A stretch of 64,000 bases of DNA. Origin: an uncultured Flavobacteriaceae bacterium. Lineage in GTDB: Bacteria; Bacteroidota; Bacteroidia; Flavobacteriales; Flavobacteriaceae. Both the position numbers and the translations under genes were made by a program. Below, piece after piece: positions 1-8,755 of this stretch. The stretch's first letter is position 1; every line of letters begins with the position of its first letter. The stretch spans positions 1 to 64,000 of the forward strand of contig CANLWN010000008.1 in the NCBI GenBank assembly GCA_947494825.1, given 5' to 3'. Below the pieces are notes generated by a model. It did no database searches and was not told the DNA's origin. It saw only the letters and a list, made by a program, of their open reading frames with translations.

Positions 1-10
1 GCTGTCGATC

Positions 11-64
11 CAATATTTCAATGAACTAACCTTAAATCTCCGCCCGAAAGCGGGTGCAAATATA
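11..64 (-). promoter_or_regulatory. Probable rRNA-operon promoter and leader, cut by the window edge
   Basis: On the minus strand a -7 box TATATTTG (57-64) follows a very AT-rich stretch (65-130) and precedes a GC-rich hairpin (43-54) and the sequence GTTCATTGAAATATTG (11-26). That last string resembles the boxA-like leader GTTCTTTGACATATTGG that I recall upstream of 16S rRNA genes in Bacteroidota. The operon itself would lie left of position 1. The match is imperfect and no rRNA sequence is visible, so this is inference. Confidence 0.4.
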
Positions 65-215
65 TAACCGTTTTTTAAATAAAAAATATAATTTCAGTAA
101 TTTTTGATCTTTTTTTTTAGGCCCATTTTTAATGTATTCTAAACTAGAATATTGCACAAAAAAAAAGTGCCAAAAAAAGGGTATTAAATGTAATGGAAAT
201 TAATCTTCTATGCAA

Positions 216-902
216 CTATTTTTTTTGCTTCCGATCCAGGTTCCATTTATTGGTAAGGGAGGCATAATCGTAATCCAGGACCGATTCCTGTCGTTCCAAC
301 TTATTCGCCGCAAAAGCCCGCTGCAGAATGTCCTCTATAAGGTAGTCTTCATGGATCTCATCCGGATGAAACTCCTCCTTAATACTTATCTTAAACAACT
401 TTGCCGTGGTATTGTACCAGAAGGCGCGCCAACCGCTTCGCAACTCCTTTACCAAGTTAAATGCCGTCTTCCCGGTTTGCCGGTAAATCAGCTTTACCAA
501 AATCTGCCCTTCGGTACGCGTTAGTTTCTTGAGCTCTTCCGAAAATTCACTTTCAATATACTTCTGCACCTCCTTGGTATACTTTTTCCGCTTGCGCCGC
601 TTCGTTATCTTCGCCAAACTATCGTTCAGCTCCACTAACCGTTCCGAGGCCAATTTTGCATAGGGATATACTTTAATGGTCTTACGCCTCAAAATGTAGT
701 ACCGGAGCTTTTCCTTGTAATTGGCAAACTCCAATTTGCCAAAAATATAGACCTCGTCCAAGGGAATGGAACTCTGCACTAGGGAGTCGCCCTCCAGAAT
801 AATGTATTTTTCCATTATGGAATCCAAGGGCTTTTCCTTTACTTGCGCACAACCAAAGAAACCCATCAATCCCAAAACAACCACAAATACTTCTTTCCTC
901 AT
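216..902 (-). CDS. DUF4294 domain lipoprotein
   Basis: This 228-residue protein begins with a lipoprotein signal peptide whose lipobox ends FFGC, putting the acylated cysteine at residue 18, so it should sit in the periplasm on a membrane. Residues from about 33 to 190 match the DUF4294 family of Flavobacteriia: a short beta region with a PLDEVYIFGKL motif, then a long charged helical part rich in Lys/Arg with a conserved TEGQILVKLIYRQTG stretch. No catalytic motif is visible and the function is unknown. It is divergent from the M42 peptidase gene, and nothing suggests a functional link between them. Its start codon is supported by the signal peptide directly after it. Confidence 0.85.
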   Translation of the reverse strand: MRKEVFVVVLGLMGFFGCAQVKEKPLDSIMEKYIILEGDSLVQSSIPLDEVYIFGKLEFANYKEKLRYYILRRKTIKVYPYAKLASERLVELNDSLAKITKRRKRKKYTKEVQKYIESEFSEELKKLTRTEGQILVKLIYRQTGKTAFNLVKELRSGWRAFWYNTTAKLFKISIKEEFHPDEIHEDYLIEDILQRAFAANKLERQESVLDYDYASLTNKWNLDRKQKK

Positions 903-979
903 AAGACCGTAAAAGAAAAAGCCATGCCAAAATTAACGATAAACATCTGACGATATTATTAAATAAAAGTGAATATTGC

Positions 980-987
980 TAAGTTTG
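980..987 (+). promoter_or_regulatory. -7 promoter box for the M42 peptidase gene
   Basis: TAAGTTTG matches the Bacteroidota -7 consensus TAnnTTTG and lies 20 bases before the ATG. It also argues against the alternative GTG at 969, which would start upstream of the promoter. No clear -33 TTTG was found. Confidence 0.5.
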
Positions 988-1007
988 CAGCTATAAAACA
1001 TACGTAC

Positions 1008-2099
1008 ATGAGTGCAAAGAAGATCATTACCAAAAAATCGCTTGGTTTTTTTGAGAAGTACCTTAATAATGCTGCCCCTACAGGCTATGAATGGGAAGGG
1101 CAAAAAATGTGGATGGATTATGTAAAACCCTATGTGGACACCTTCATTACGGACACCTATGGCACCGCGGTAGGCGTTATAAATCCGGATGCTCCCTACA
1201 AGGTGGTCATTGAGGGACATTCTGACGAAATCTCATGGTATGTGAACTATATTACGGATAACGGCCTTCTCTATGTTATCCGAAATGGAGGAAGCGACCA
1301 CCAAATAGCCCCATCCAAATGGGTGAACATCCACACCAAGGGAGGAATCGTAAAAGGGGTTTTCGGATGGCCCGCCATCCACACCAGGAACAAGGCCAAG
1401 GAAGAACCGCCCAAATTGGACAACATTTGTATTGACATCGGGGCCAAGGACAAGGAGGAAGTTGAAAAAATGGGTGTGCACGTGGGCTGTGTCATCACCT
1501 ATCCGGACGAATTCCACGTGCTGAACAAGGACAAGTTTGTCTGCAGGGCCCTGGATAACCGCGCAGGTGGCTTTATGATAGCCGAAGTGGCCAGATTGCT
1601 ACATGAAAATAAGAAAGAGTTACCCTTTGGCCTATACATCACCAACTCGGTACAGGAAGAAATAGGATTGCGTGGCGCGGAAATGATCACCCAGACCATA
1701 AAACCCAATGTGGCCATAGTAACCGATGTATGCCACGACACCACCACACCGATGATCGATAAGAAAGTACAAGGGCATACGGAGATGGGTGCGGGCCCTG
1801 TAATATCCTATGCGCCCGCAGTGCAGAACAAGCTGCGTGAGCGGATTATTGAAACTGCCGAAGCCCGGAAAATCCCCTTTCAGCGTATGGCGGCTTCCCG
1901 TTCCACAGGTACGGATACCGACGCCTTTGCATACAGTAATGGTGGGGTTGCCTCTGCCCTGATATCCCTACCCTTGCGCTACATGCACACCACGGTAGAG
2001 ACCGTACACAAGGACGATGTGGAAAACGTAATCCGTTTGATCTACGAAACCTTGTTGACCATTAAAGCCGGGGAGACGTTCAGTTACTTTGACGAATAA
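1008..2099 (+). CDS. M42 family metallopeptidase (aminopeptidase)
   Basis: A 363-residue cytoplasmic di-metal aminopeptidase of the M42 (glutamyl aminopeptidase / PepA-like) family, which trims peptides as large homo-oligomers. The metal and catalytic residues are all present: GHSDEI with His71 and Asp73, LDNR with Asp183, QEEIGLRGA with Glu217/218, VTDV with Asp240 and the C-terminal RYMHTTVETV with His327. I start at ATG 1008 (MSAKKIITKKS) rather than the in-frame GTG at 969, because a promoter box lies at 980-987 and the extra 13 residues have no family match. Length is usual for M42. It is followed by a NUDIX gene on the same strand after 77 bases. Confidence 0.93.
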   Translation: MSAKKIITKKSLGFFEKYLNNAAPTGYEWEGQKMWMDYVKPYVDTFITDTYGTAVGVINPDAPYKVVIEGHSDEISWYVNYITDNGLLYVIRNGGSDHQIAPSKWVNIHTKGGIVKGVFGWPAIHTRNKAKEEPPKLDNICIDIGAKDKEEVEKMGVHVGCVITYPDEFHVLNKDKFVCRALDNRAGGFMIAEVARLLHENKKELPFGLYITNSVQEEIGLRGAEMITQTIKPNVAIVTDVCHDTTTPMIDKKVQGHTEMGAGPVISYAPAVQNKLRERIIETAEARKIPFQRMAASRSTGTDTDAFAYSNGGVASALISLPLRYMHTTVETVHKDDVENVIRLIYETLLTIKAGETFSYFDE

Positions 2100-2176
2100 C
2101 CGTATCGTCTGCCCGGGGCGGCCATCACTCTTTAAAAAAAGAGCAGTGCTTAGTTTCCTTTTTTTCAATCCGATCT

Positions 2177-2722
2177 ATGGATGAACTAATAGACATTCTG
2201 AATAGTGACGGTACTCCTACGGGCAAAACGGCCATGAAGTCGGAGGCCCATAGAAAAGGACTGTTTCACCCCACCATCCATGTTTGGTTCTACACACAAG
2301 ATGGGCGCATATTGTTACAACAGCGGGGGAGGAACAAAAGTACCTTTCCACTTTTATGGGATGTTTCCGTGGCCGGGCATATAGGAGCCGGTGAGGAGAT
2401 TGCCCTTGCTGCCCTACGGGAGGTGCAGGAAGAAATTGGACTGGCAATTGAAGCAAAAGACCTGGAAAAAATCGGCTTTTTCAAAGCGTTCCATAGCCAT
2501 AGCGAAACCCTGATCGATCGCGAGTTTCACCACAGTTTTTTATGTGAGCTCAAAGTCCCGCTGGCACAATTAAGGAAACAAGAAAGCGAAGTGGAAGCCT
2601 TGCGCTTGATCCCATTGGACCAATTTGCCCGGGAGCATAGCTCGGACCGCTACGTACCCAGCTCTACAGATTACTACACCAAGGTGGTTTCCGAAATACA
2701 AAAAAAACTACAGGGTCTCTAA
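2177..2722 (+). CDS. NUDIX hydrolase, IPP-isomerase-like subgroup
   Basis: A 181-residue NUDIX protein with a complete box at about residues 67-89 (G-x5-E-x7-REVQEEIGL), so the Mg-binding helix is intact. The N-terminus (DELIDILNSDGTPTGK) and the HPTIHVWFY strand resemble the YfcD / isopentenyl-diphosphate-isomerase-like group. The Cys and the exact Glu arrangement of true IPP isomerases were not checked, so the substrate is left open. Its last 15 bases overlap the end of the convergent hisS gene. Confidence 0.85.
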   Translation: MDELIDILNSDGTPTGKTAMKSEAHRKGLFHPTIHVWFYTQDGRILLQQRGRNKSTFPLLWDVSVAGHIGAGEEIALAALREVQEEIGLAIEAKDLEKIGFFKAFHSHSETLIDREFHHSFLCELKVPLAQLRKQESEVEALRLIPLDQFAREHSSDRYVPSSTDYYTKVVSEIQKKLQGL

Positions 2723-4084
2723 AAAAGCTTGGGGGTTATCCAAGGGGTAAGTCTGCTGCTCCCCATTTACCATGTTCTTCACAACAAAGGAATTGTCGGC
2801 AAGTTCCTGTGCTCCAATAGAAATCACGTAGGGAACCTTTCGGTTGTTGGCGTATTTAAACTGCTTTTGCATTTTAGCTGCTATGGGATAAAGATCCGCC
2901 TTGATTCCAGTGGAACGTAGCTTACCTACCAGTTTTAAGGCCTCCAAGGCCTCCTGCCCCCCAAAATTGACACAAAGTACATCCAAAGATCGTTGCAGGG
3001 CCTTTGGAAAAAGCCCCAACTCTTCCAGCACGAGGTAAATCCGATCTAGACCAAAGGATATGCCCACACCGCTTACCTCCTTCAGGCCAAAGATTCCTGT
3101 TAGGTCATCATATCGTCCACCTCCTCCAATAGAGCCCATGGCCACGCCTTTGGGTGGGGCCACCTCAAAAATGGTCCCTGTATAGTAGTTAAGTCCGCGT
3201 GCCAGGGTAACATCAATGGCAAGGGTGCTGGAGCGCAATCCAAGTGCCTCCACAGTCTGGAGGATTTCCCTTAATTCCGCTATCCCTTTAGACCCCTCTT
3301 CAGAATCCTTCAGGAGGGCGGCCAGGGTATCCAACTGATCTGTATTTGAACCCGAAAGGGAGAACAAGGGCGCTGCCAGCGCAATGGCATTTTCGTGGAT
3401 GCCTTTGTCCAACATTTCCTTTTTAACCCCTTCTTCCCCAATCTTGTCCAACTTATCCAAGGCTACCGTAAAATCGGTCAACAGATGCTTTGCCCCGATA
3501 ACTTCGGCTATTCCCGATAATATTTTTCTGTGATTCACTTTAAGTGTTACCCCGTGCAACTGGAGATCCGTGAAAACGGAATCATACAATTGGATCAGTT
3601 CCACTTCCTGTAGGAGCGAGTTGGCACCCACCACATCGGCATCGCATTGGTAAAATTCGCGAAAGCGGCCTTTTTGGGGGCGATCTGCCCGCCATACCGG
3701 CTGAATTTGGTAACGCTTAAAAGGAAAATCTAGCTCGTTTTGATGCATCACCACATAACGCGCAAAGGGAACGGTTAAATCGTACCGAAGCGCTTTTTCC
3801 GAAATCTTGGGGGTCAGGGAACTCGATTTCTTGGAGCTGTAGGTTACATCATCTACCTTGCTGATATAGTCTCCCGAGTTCAATATCTTAAAGATCAAGC
3901 GATCGCCCTCTTCCCCGTATTTGCCCATAAGAGTGTCCAAATTTTCAAAGGAAGGGGTCTCTATGGGTTGAAAGCCAAAAAGCTGAAAGTGTTTTTTGAC
4001 CGTATCAAAAATGTAGTTGCGTTTAATGAGCTCGGCAGGGGAAAAGTCCCTTGTGCCCTTGGGTATGCTTGGTTTTTTTGCCAT
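2708..4084 (-). CDS. hisS: Histidine--tRNA ligase
   Basis: A 458-residue class II aminoacyl-tRNA synthetase that charges tRNA-His in the cytoplasm. The N-terminal IPKGTRDFSP motif, motif 2 region (FREFYQCDADVVG), the histidine-specific LARGLNYYTGTIFE motif and the SFGLDRIYLVLEE motif 3 are present, followed by an anticodon-binding domain from about residue 365. The start at 4084 (MAKKPSIPKG) is preferred over the longer in-frame ATG at 4114, which would add ten hydrophobic residues and reach past a -7 box at 4102-4109. The 3' end overlaps the convergent NUDIX gene by 15 bases. Confidence 0.96.
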   Translation of the reverse strand: MAKKPSIPKGTRDFSPAELIKRNYIFDTVKKHFQLFGFQPIETPSFENLDTLMGKYGEEGDRLIFKILNSGDYISKVDDVTYSSKKSSSLTPKISEKALRYDLTVPFARYVVMHQNELDFPFKRYQIQPVWRADRPQKGRFREFYQCDADVVGANSLLQEVELIQLYDSVFTDLQLHGVTLKVNHRKILSGIAEVIGAKHLLTDFTVALDKLDKIGEEGVKKEMLDKGIHENAIALAAPLFSLSGSNTDQLDTLAALLKDSEEGSKGIAELREILQTVEALGLRSSTLAIDVTLARGLNYYTGTIFEVAPPKGVAMGSIGGGGRYDDLTGIFGLKEVSGVGISFGLDRIYLVLEELGLFPKALQRSLDVLCVNFGGQEALEALKLVGKLRSTGIKADLYPIAAKMQKQFKYANNRKVPYVISIGAQELADNSFVVKNMVNGEQQTYPLDNPQAFLETL

Positions 4085-4101
4085 GTAGTACTGTTCTATT
4101 A

Positions 4102-4109
4102 CAAATATA
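4102..4109 (-). promoter_or_regulatory. -7 promoter box for hisS
   Basis: The minus strand reads TATATTTG here, 17 bases before the chosen hisS ATG. The -33 element is not clear. Confidence 0.45.
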
Positions 4110-4137
4110 AACACTTTGTAATCGGTATCGCGTTCAA

Positions 4138-4166
4138 AACCCCTCGACTGCGTTCGGGGAGACCGC
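4138..4166. repeat. Dispersed flavobacterial intergenic element (GAACGCAGTCGAGG type)
   Basis: The spacer between hisS and the DUF6495 gene carries CCCCTCGACTGCGTTCGGGG followed by AGACCGC. Strings of the type CCTCGACTGCGCTCGGGG recur between genes in many Flavobacteriaceae genomes as I recall them. A related but not identical palindrome occurs at 50125-50154, also next to GACCGC. Confidence 0.45.
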
Positions 4167-4167
4167 T

Positions 4168-4638
4168 TTATCCGATGATATTGTCAAACCATTGGTACAA
4201 TTCGCCTTTGGTAATGACCGCACCCTGTTGTATAAGGGTAAACTTATCCAGATTCTTGTCGTCCGTATACGCTTTTGAGGCAGTGAGATATTCCACAAAA
4301 TCGGACTGGTAATTGTTCTTGAACCATGTAAAGCCTTGCTCTGTTCCCAGGTCAATATCCGGATTCATCACCTTTATGGAAATGAGTTTCATCTCCTTTT
4401 CGGTCAAGTGAAACAAATGCATATGCTGGGCGGAAATGTTTTCCAAGAAGGTCACCTTGGTCAATACACCCTCCCATATCAAATCGCTAAAGACGTCCAA
4501 TTCCTCCTCGGCCACTTGTGGCTTTTCTTTCTTTAGGGTGTTCCACTCCTCTGCCGTAATGGACTGGGTGGCCAAAAAATTAATGAATTCGGCTTGCAAT
4601 TCCTCCAATTGCTGTTTTGTGAGTCGGGCATATTTCAT
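4168..4638 (-). CDS. DUF6495 family protein
   Basis: A 156-residue soluble protein with no signal peptide or membrane segment, rich in acidic and aromatic residues. The start MKYARLTKQQLEELQAEFI and the phrase FLATQSITAEEWN are typical of a small Flavobacteriia-specific family that I believe is DUF6495. Function is unknown. It lies on the same strand as hisS and the TonB receptor but is separated from the latter by a terminator at 4650-4682, so it is probably transcribed on its own or with hisS. Confidence 0.7.
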   Translation of the reverse strand: MKYARLTKQQLEELQAEFINFLATQSITAEEWNTLKKEKPQVAEEELDVFSDLIWEGVLTKVTFLENISAQHMHLFHLTEKEMKLISIKVMNPDIDLGTEQGFTWFKNNYQSDFVEYLTASKAYTDDKNLDKFTLIQQGAVITKGELYQWFDNIIG

Positions 4639-4649
4639 CCGGCAAAAAT

Positions 4650-4682
4650 AAAAAGCCCCGACGACATTGTCAGGGCTTTTTC
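4650..4682 (-). terminator. Intrinsic terminator after the Oar-like receptor gene
   Basis: AAAAGCCC and GGGCTTTT arms enclose an inner GAC/GTC pair with one C-A mismatch and a six-base loop. Read on the minus strand the stem ends in a T run, 18 bases after the receptor stop codon. Confidence 0.75.
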
Positions 4683-4699
4683 ACATTTTAATTTCTCCT

Positions 4700-7600
4700 T
4701 TAGTTAAAGATGTAGCGCAATCCAAATTGCATCTGCCATCTGGACACCAGATCCGGATTGTTCACAAACGTACTGGTCTGTGAGGTATCAAAACTGTACA
4801 CCGGATTTCCTGATCCATCGATCGAAACCCCCAAGGGTTGCGTGGTCAAAGGATCTTGAACCACACCCCAATCGGAATTAATGAGGTTACCGAGATTCAG
4901 GACATCAATGCTAAATTGGATGGTATTTTTCTTGTCCCCGGTCATAAAATTGAAATCCTGCAACACCTTAACGTCCCAGCGCCCGGTCCATGGTCTAAGG
5001 ATATCATTACGGCCAGCATACCCTCCCCTTCTGGAGTTCAGATACTCGTCTTGCTGAATAAAGGCCTCAAATGCTGCGCGTTGCGCAGCGGCATCGCCTG
5101 TAAACTGCTGTTGTTGCAATTGATCGGCCGTGGGAACAAAAATAAGGTCGTTGGTAAACGAGCCATCATTGTTGATATCCCCGGAATAGGTATACGAGAA
5201 ACGTCCTCCCTGGGCATATTCAAAAAATGCCCCTATGGAAGTGGCCCAGGTATCCCCGCCGTAGCTCCAGGACTTGTTCAATTGTCCTATGATCCGATGT
5301 TTGTTACCAAATAAACTAGGCGAAGTGGCGGCAGAATTCACATTGCCCAGCACAGGGTTCAGGTCAAAGATATCACTACTGATCTCCGCTCCCAGCGAAT
5401 TGGCATCCCGGCTTTCCAGAAAGCTATAGGCAAGACTGGCGAAGAAATTGTTATCGAACTGTTTCTGCAGTTTGAAGGACCAGTTAAAGGAATAGCCCAC
5501 ATCCACATTGGAGAATACATAGGCATTGGTGGGCCCACCAAAGATCTGTGCCCGATCTTCGGGCAGGTAAATTGGCCTGCTGTCAACCCCCGGTAAGGTA
5601 CCGGTAGGCGTCCCTGCCCCAAAATTGAATACCGTGGCCGCGTTCAGGTCTTCCGTATAGATGATATCCGTACTGGCCACAATGCCGTTCTCAAAGCGAT
5701 AATCGATGCCCAAATTGCTCCGCCATACCTGCGGGAACTGAAAATTGGGATTGGTGGGGGTGTAGAAGAAGAAATCGGTATTGGCTACCTGGTTCCCTAC
5801 CCATACAAAGGGGAAACGACCAGAGAAAATACCCGATCCCCCACGCACCTGTGCCGACTGATCACCATGGACGTCCCAGTTGAACCCTACCCGGGGCGAC
5901 CAAAGGATATCATTGTCCGGTAAATCCAAACTGTTTAGGAATACGGGATCCCCATTTTCATCAAAATATTGTATATCCGGGGCATATCCACCACCATCGG
6001 CCAACAGACCGCCCTTGCGATCAATATTTTCCTGCACCAAATCCCTGGTATTGAAATACAGTGGCTTATCTGCCCTTAGCCCATAGGTAAGTTTAAAATT
6101 GTCCGTGACATTCCATTCGTCCTGAATGTAAAAAGCGAGCTGCCCCACATTGGTCTCGGCCAAGGCCCAGCCTCCTGGCTCCCCTATCTCCAGGGCATTG
6201 TTACTGTCAAACACGTTTTGGGCATTGGTCAATGCGTCACCTATTAAGCCATTATCCACGGCATCCAAGAATGCGCCCACATTTGGGAAGTCACCAAAAA
6301 CACCTACAAAGCCGCGGCTATCGCCGAAGGCGTAAGCACCCAAATTGAAGGAATTGAAGAATTCAAAACGTTCAAAAGAGAAACCAACGGTAAACGTATG
6401 GTCTCCGGTAAAAAAGTTGAGATTGTCCGTAATCTGGAAGACCTCCTGCCCCAATCTGTTGTTGATGGAGAACGGTTCGTGGCCCGCCACAATGGCCCGT
6501 ACCCCGTCTTGTTGAATATTGATGGCCGGTGCAGGAGCGGAAAAGGGATCCCTTGCATCCTCGAACTTGGTATATCCAATTTGAAACTTATTGGTCGCCG
6601 TACCGTTGGACAAGTTGGAGTTCAATTCCGCCAAAAAGGAATTGATCCTATTGTTGATCGTATACCCGCTATTGGCAAACTGAAGCGTTATGGCATCAGG
6701 TCCCCTTCTTCCTATGGCGAACTCGTTAGCCGTTAGGTCGCGGGAGGCGTCCAAGAAGTTGTATATCAATGCTAATCTATTGTTATCGTCTATGTTCCAA
6801 TCGAGCTTAAAGATGCCTTTGACCGATTCCGTGTCCAAGGTATATCCTTCAAAGGGTCCAGTTTCATAACCCAAGCCGGCCAAGGCATCGGAAACCAGCT
6901 GCAGGTCCGTTGCGGAGACCCTGGAAACATTGTTCCCCGCCTGTCCCCGATTGGCAACGAAGCTAGATCCCAGATCCTCGCGCTGATCTCGCTCAAAATT
7001 GGCGAAGAAGAAAAGTTTATTCTTTACGATGGGGCCACCAATGCTGATTCCGTATTGGGTCTGGGTCAGGTCTGGCACAAAAATATCCTCGCCTTCCACC
7101 TTGCTACCGGTCAGGTCCTGGTTTCTAAAAAAGCCGTATACGGTGCCCTTTACTTCATTGGTACCGCTTTTGGTAACCGCGTTTACCGCGGCCCCCGTGA
7201 AGCCTGCCTGGGTCACGTCATAAGGTGCCAGGGATACCTGAATCTGGTCTATAGCGTCCAGGGAAATGGGTTGCGCGTTGGACTGCCCTCCTGGGGTGGC
7301 GGCATCCAAACCAAAGGGATTGTTAAAAATGGATCCGTCCAGGGAAAAGTTATTGTATTGTTCATTACGTCCCCCAAAGGAATTACCATCAGAGGTAGGT
7401 TCCAAACGGGTAAAATCCTGTGCTGAACGGGTAATGGTTGGCAGTCGGGTAAGTTCCCTACGACCAATACTGGTCTCGGACCCCGTTCTATCGCTACCAA
7501 ATGTACCCGCTTGATCCGAAACCACGATAACCTCGTCCAGCGCCTGGCTTTGGGAAGCCAATTTTGCATTCAGGTTAAAGGTCTTACCCAGGGTAAGAAA

Positions 7601-7879
7601 CACATCGTTCCTTACCTGGTCCTGGAACCCTACATAGGAAATGGTAACCTCATACGGTCCACCGACCCTAAGATTCAGCAAATTGAATCTTCCATCTTCA
7701 TTGGATATAGCGCCATAGCGGGTACCCGTAGGGGTATGTATGGCTACAATGTTGGCACCCAATAAAGGGGCGTCCTGATCATCTACCACGGTACCCCGTA
7801 TGTTTGAGGTGGTCACCTGGGAATACGCGGAAAATACCGTTAAAACAAGCGCAAGGCTTAAGAGGAGTAGTTTTTTCAT
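4700..7879 (-). CDS. Oar-like TonB-dependent outer-membrane receptor
   Basis: A 1059-residue outer-membrane protein. It has a signal peptide (residues 1-20, cleaved after AYS), an N-terminal CarboxypepD-regulatory-like beta-sandwich (about 22-110, with IRGTVVDDQDAPLLGANI), a plug region containing GRRELTRLPTITRSAQDF and DVTQAGFTGAAVNAVTKSGTN, and a large C-terminal beta barrel ending in an aromatic residue two from the C-terminus (RYIFN). This order is that of the Oar group of TonB receptors, which is distinct from SusC. No SusD partner lies nearby, and the substrate cannot be named; Oar proteins are linked to peptide or protein uptake and secretion in some species. It is a single-gene unit between two terminators. 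Confidence 0.9.
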   Translation of the reverse strand: MKKLLLLSLALVLTVFSAYSQVTTSNIRGTVVDDQDAPLLGANIVAIHTPTGTRYGAISNEDGRFNLLNLRVGGPYEVTISYVGFQDQVRNDVFLTLGKTFNLNAKLASQSQALDEVIVVSDQAGTFGSDRTGSETSIGRRELTRLPTITRSAQDFTRLEPTSDGNSFGGRNEQYNNFSLDGSIFNNPFGLDAATPGGQSNAQPISLDAIDQIQVSLAPYDVTQAGFTGAAVNAVTKSGTNEVKGTVYGFFRNQDLTGSKVEGEDIFVPDLTQTQYGISIGGPIVKNKLFFFANFERDQREDLGSSFVANRGQAGNNVSRVSATDLQLVSDALAGLGYETGPFEGYTLDTESVKGIFKLDWNIDDNNRLALIYNFLDASRDLTANEFAIGRRGPDAITLQFANSGYTINNRINSFLAELNSNLSNGTATNKFQIGYTKFEDARDPFSAPAPAINIQQDGVRAIVAGHEPFSINNRLGQEVFQITDNLNFFTGDHTFTVGFSFERFEFFNSFNLGAYAFGDSRGFVGVFGDFPNVGAFLDAVDNGLIGDALTNAQNVFDSNNALEIGEPGGWALAETNVGQLAFYIQDEWNVTDNFKLTYGLRADKPLYFNTRDLVQENIDRKGGLLADGGGYAPDIQYFDENGDPVFLNSLDLPDNDILWSPRVGFNWDVHGDQSAQVRGGSGIFSGRFPFVWVGNQVANTDFFFYTPTNPNFQFPQVWRSNLGIDYRFENGIVASTDIIYTEDLNAATVFNFGAGTPTGTLPGVDSRPIYLPEDRAQIFGGPTNAYVFSNVDVGYSFNWSFKLQKQFDNNFFASLAYSFLESRDANSLGAEISSDIFDLNPVLGNVNSAATSPSLFGNKHRIIGQLNKSWSYGGDTWATSIGAFFEYAQGGRFSYTYSGDINNDGSFTNDLIFVPTADQLQQQQFTGDAAAQRAAFEAFIQQDEYLNSRRGGYAGRNDILRPWTGRWDVKVLQDFNFMTGDKKNTIQFSIDVLNLGNLINSDWGVVQDPLTTQPLGVSIDGSGNPVYSFDTSQTSTFVNNPDLVSRWQMQFGLRYIFN

Positions 7880-7932
7880 AGGAGTTAGCTGTTAATTAAG
7901 TTTTAAGTAAATGCTAACTTAAGAAAAAAATA

Positions 7933-7958
7933 AAGGAGCTATGCATGCATAGCTCCTT
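7933..7958 (-). terminator. Palindromic terminator after rplI
   Basis: A perfect 26-bp palindrome (AAGGAGCT...AGCTCCTT) lies 27 bases past the rplI stop, with A/T runs on both sides. It can act for the ribosomal operon and could in principle work in both directions. Confidence 0.7.
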
Positions 7959-7984
7959 AAAAGTTATTAACACGGAAGTACTGG

Positions 7985-8440
7985 TTACTTCTTTGCCTCC
8001 GCAATTACTTCAAAAGGGAGTTCCAATACCACTTCCCTGTGCAAACGAATGGAAGCATTGTAAGGGCCGGTTCTTTTCACAGCCCCCCCTTTTATACTGA
8101 TATATTTCTTATCGACCTCTTGGCCTGCCTTTTCAAGCGCAGCGGCCAAATCTATGGTCGTAACCGATCCAAACAATTTATCGCCCGTGCCTACTTTTGC
8201 CGGAATCTTAATTTCCAGCTGTTTCAAAGCTTCCGCCTGCTTATTGGCCTCGTCAACGATTTTCTTTTCCTTGTGCGCTTTCTGCCTAAGGTTTTCAGCC
8301 AATACTTTCTTTGCCGAAGGTGTGGCCAGCATGGCCAGTCCCCGCGGGATCAGATAGTTTCTGCCAAAACCGTTCTTAACGGTGACCAAATCGTCTTTAA
8401 AGCCCAAATTCTGTACGTCTTCCTTTAATATAAGTTCCAT
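7985..8440 (-). CDS. rplI: 50S ribosomal protein bL9
   Basis: A 151-residue ribosomal protein that begins MELILKEDVQNLG, has the bL9 N-domain signature NGFGRNYLIPRGLA, a long central helix, and a C-terminal domain ending in FEVIAEAKK. I start at 8440, two codons inside the longest frame, because the family starts with MELILK. It is the last gene of rpsF-rpsR-rplI. Confidence 0.96.
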   Translation of the reverse strand: MELILKEDVQNLGFKDDLVTVKNGFGRNYLIPRGLAMLATPSAKKVLAENLRQKAHKEKKIVDEANKQAEALKQLEIKIPAKVGTGDKLFGSVTTIDLAAALEKAGQEVDKKYISIKGGAVKRTGPYNASIRLHREVVLELPFEVIAEAKK

Positions 8441-8454
8441 AATCAAGCTTCTTT

Positions 8455-8751
8455 TTATTTTAACAAATCACCAACGTAGGGCATTAATGCCAAATGACGC
8501 GCCCTTTTCACGGCCGTAGCCACTTTTCGTTGATACTTTAGGGAGGTCCCCGTTAGTCTTCTAGGAAGTAATTTTCCTTGTTCGTTTACCAGTTTCATTA
8601 AGAAATCCGGGTCTTTATAATCGATGTACTTAATTCCGGATTTTTTGAAACGGCAGTACTTCTTTTGCTTGTTGGTCTCAATGTTCAAAGGGGTCAAATA
8701 CCTGATTTCCCCGTCCTTTTTACCTTTTGCCTGTTGTTCTATAGATGACAT
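8455..8751 (-). CDS. rpsR: 30S ribosomal protein bS18
   Basis: A 98-residue bS18 with the usual Bacteroidota N-terminal extension. Diagnostic parts are [30 protein letters not shown] and [26 protein letters not shown]. It lies 14 bases before rplI and 4 bases after rpsF, in the conserved gene order. Confidence 0.97.
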   Translation of the reverse strand: MSSIEQQAKGKKDGEIRYLTPLNIETNKQKKYCRFKKSGIKYIDYKDPDFLMKLVNEQGKLLPRRLTGTSLKYQRKVATAVKRARHLALMPYVGDLLK

Positions 8752-8755
8752 ACTG

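Noticed and set aside
2130-2160. Weak hairpin CTCTTT/AAAGAG between the M42 and NUDIX genes.
   Set aside because: The stem is AT-rich and short with no clear T run directly after it; not called as a terminator.
4700-7879. SusC-type receptor and polysaccharide utilisation locus.
   Set aside because: The receptor has Oar-like rather than SusC features, and no SusD or glycan enzymes are adjacent.
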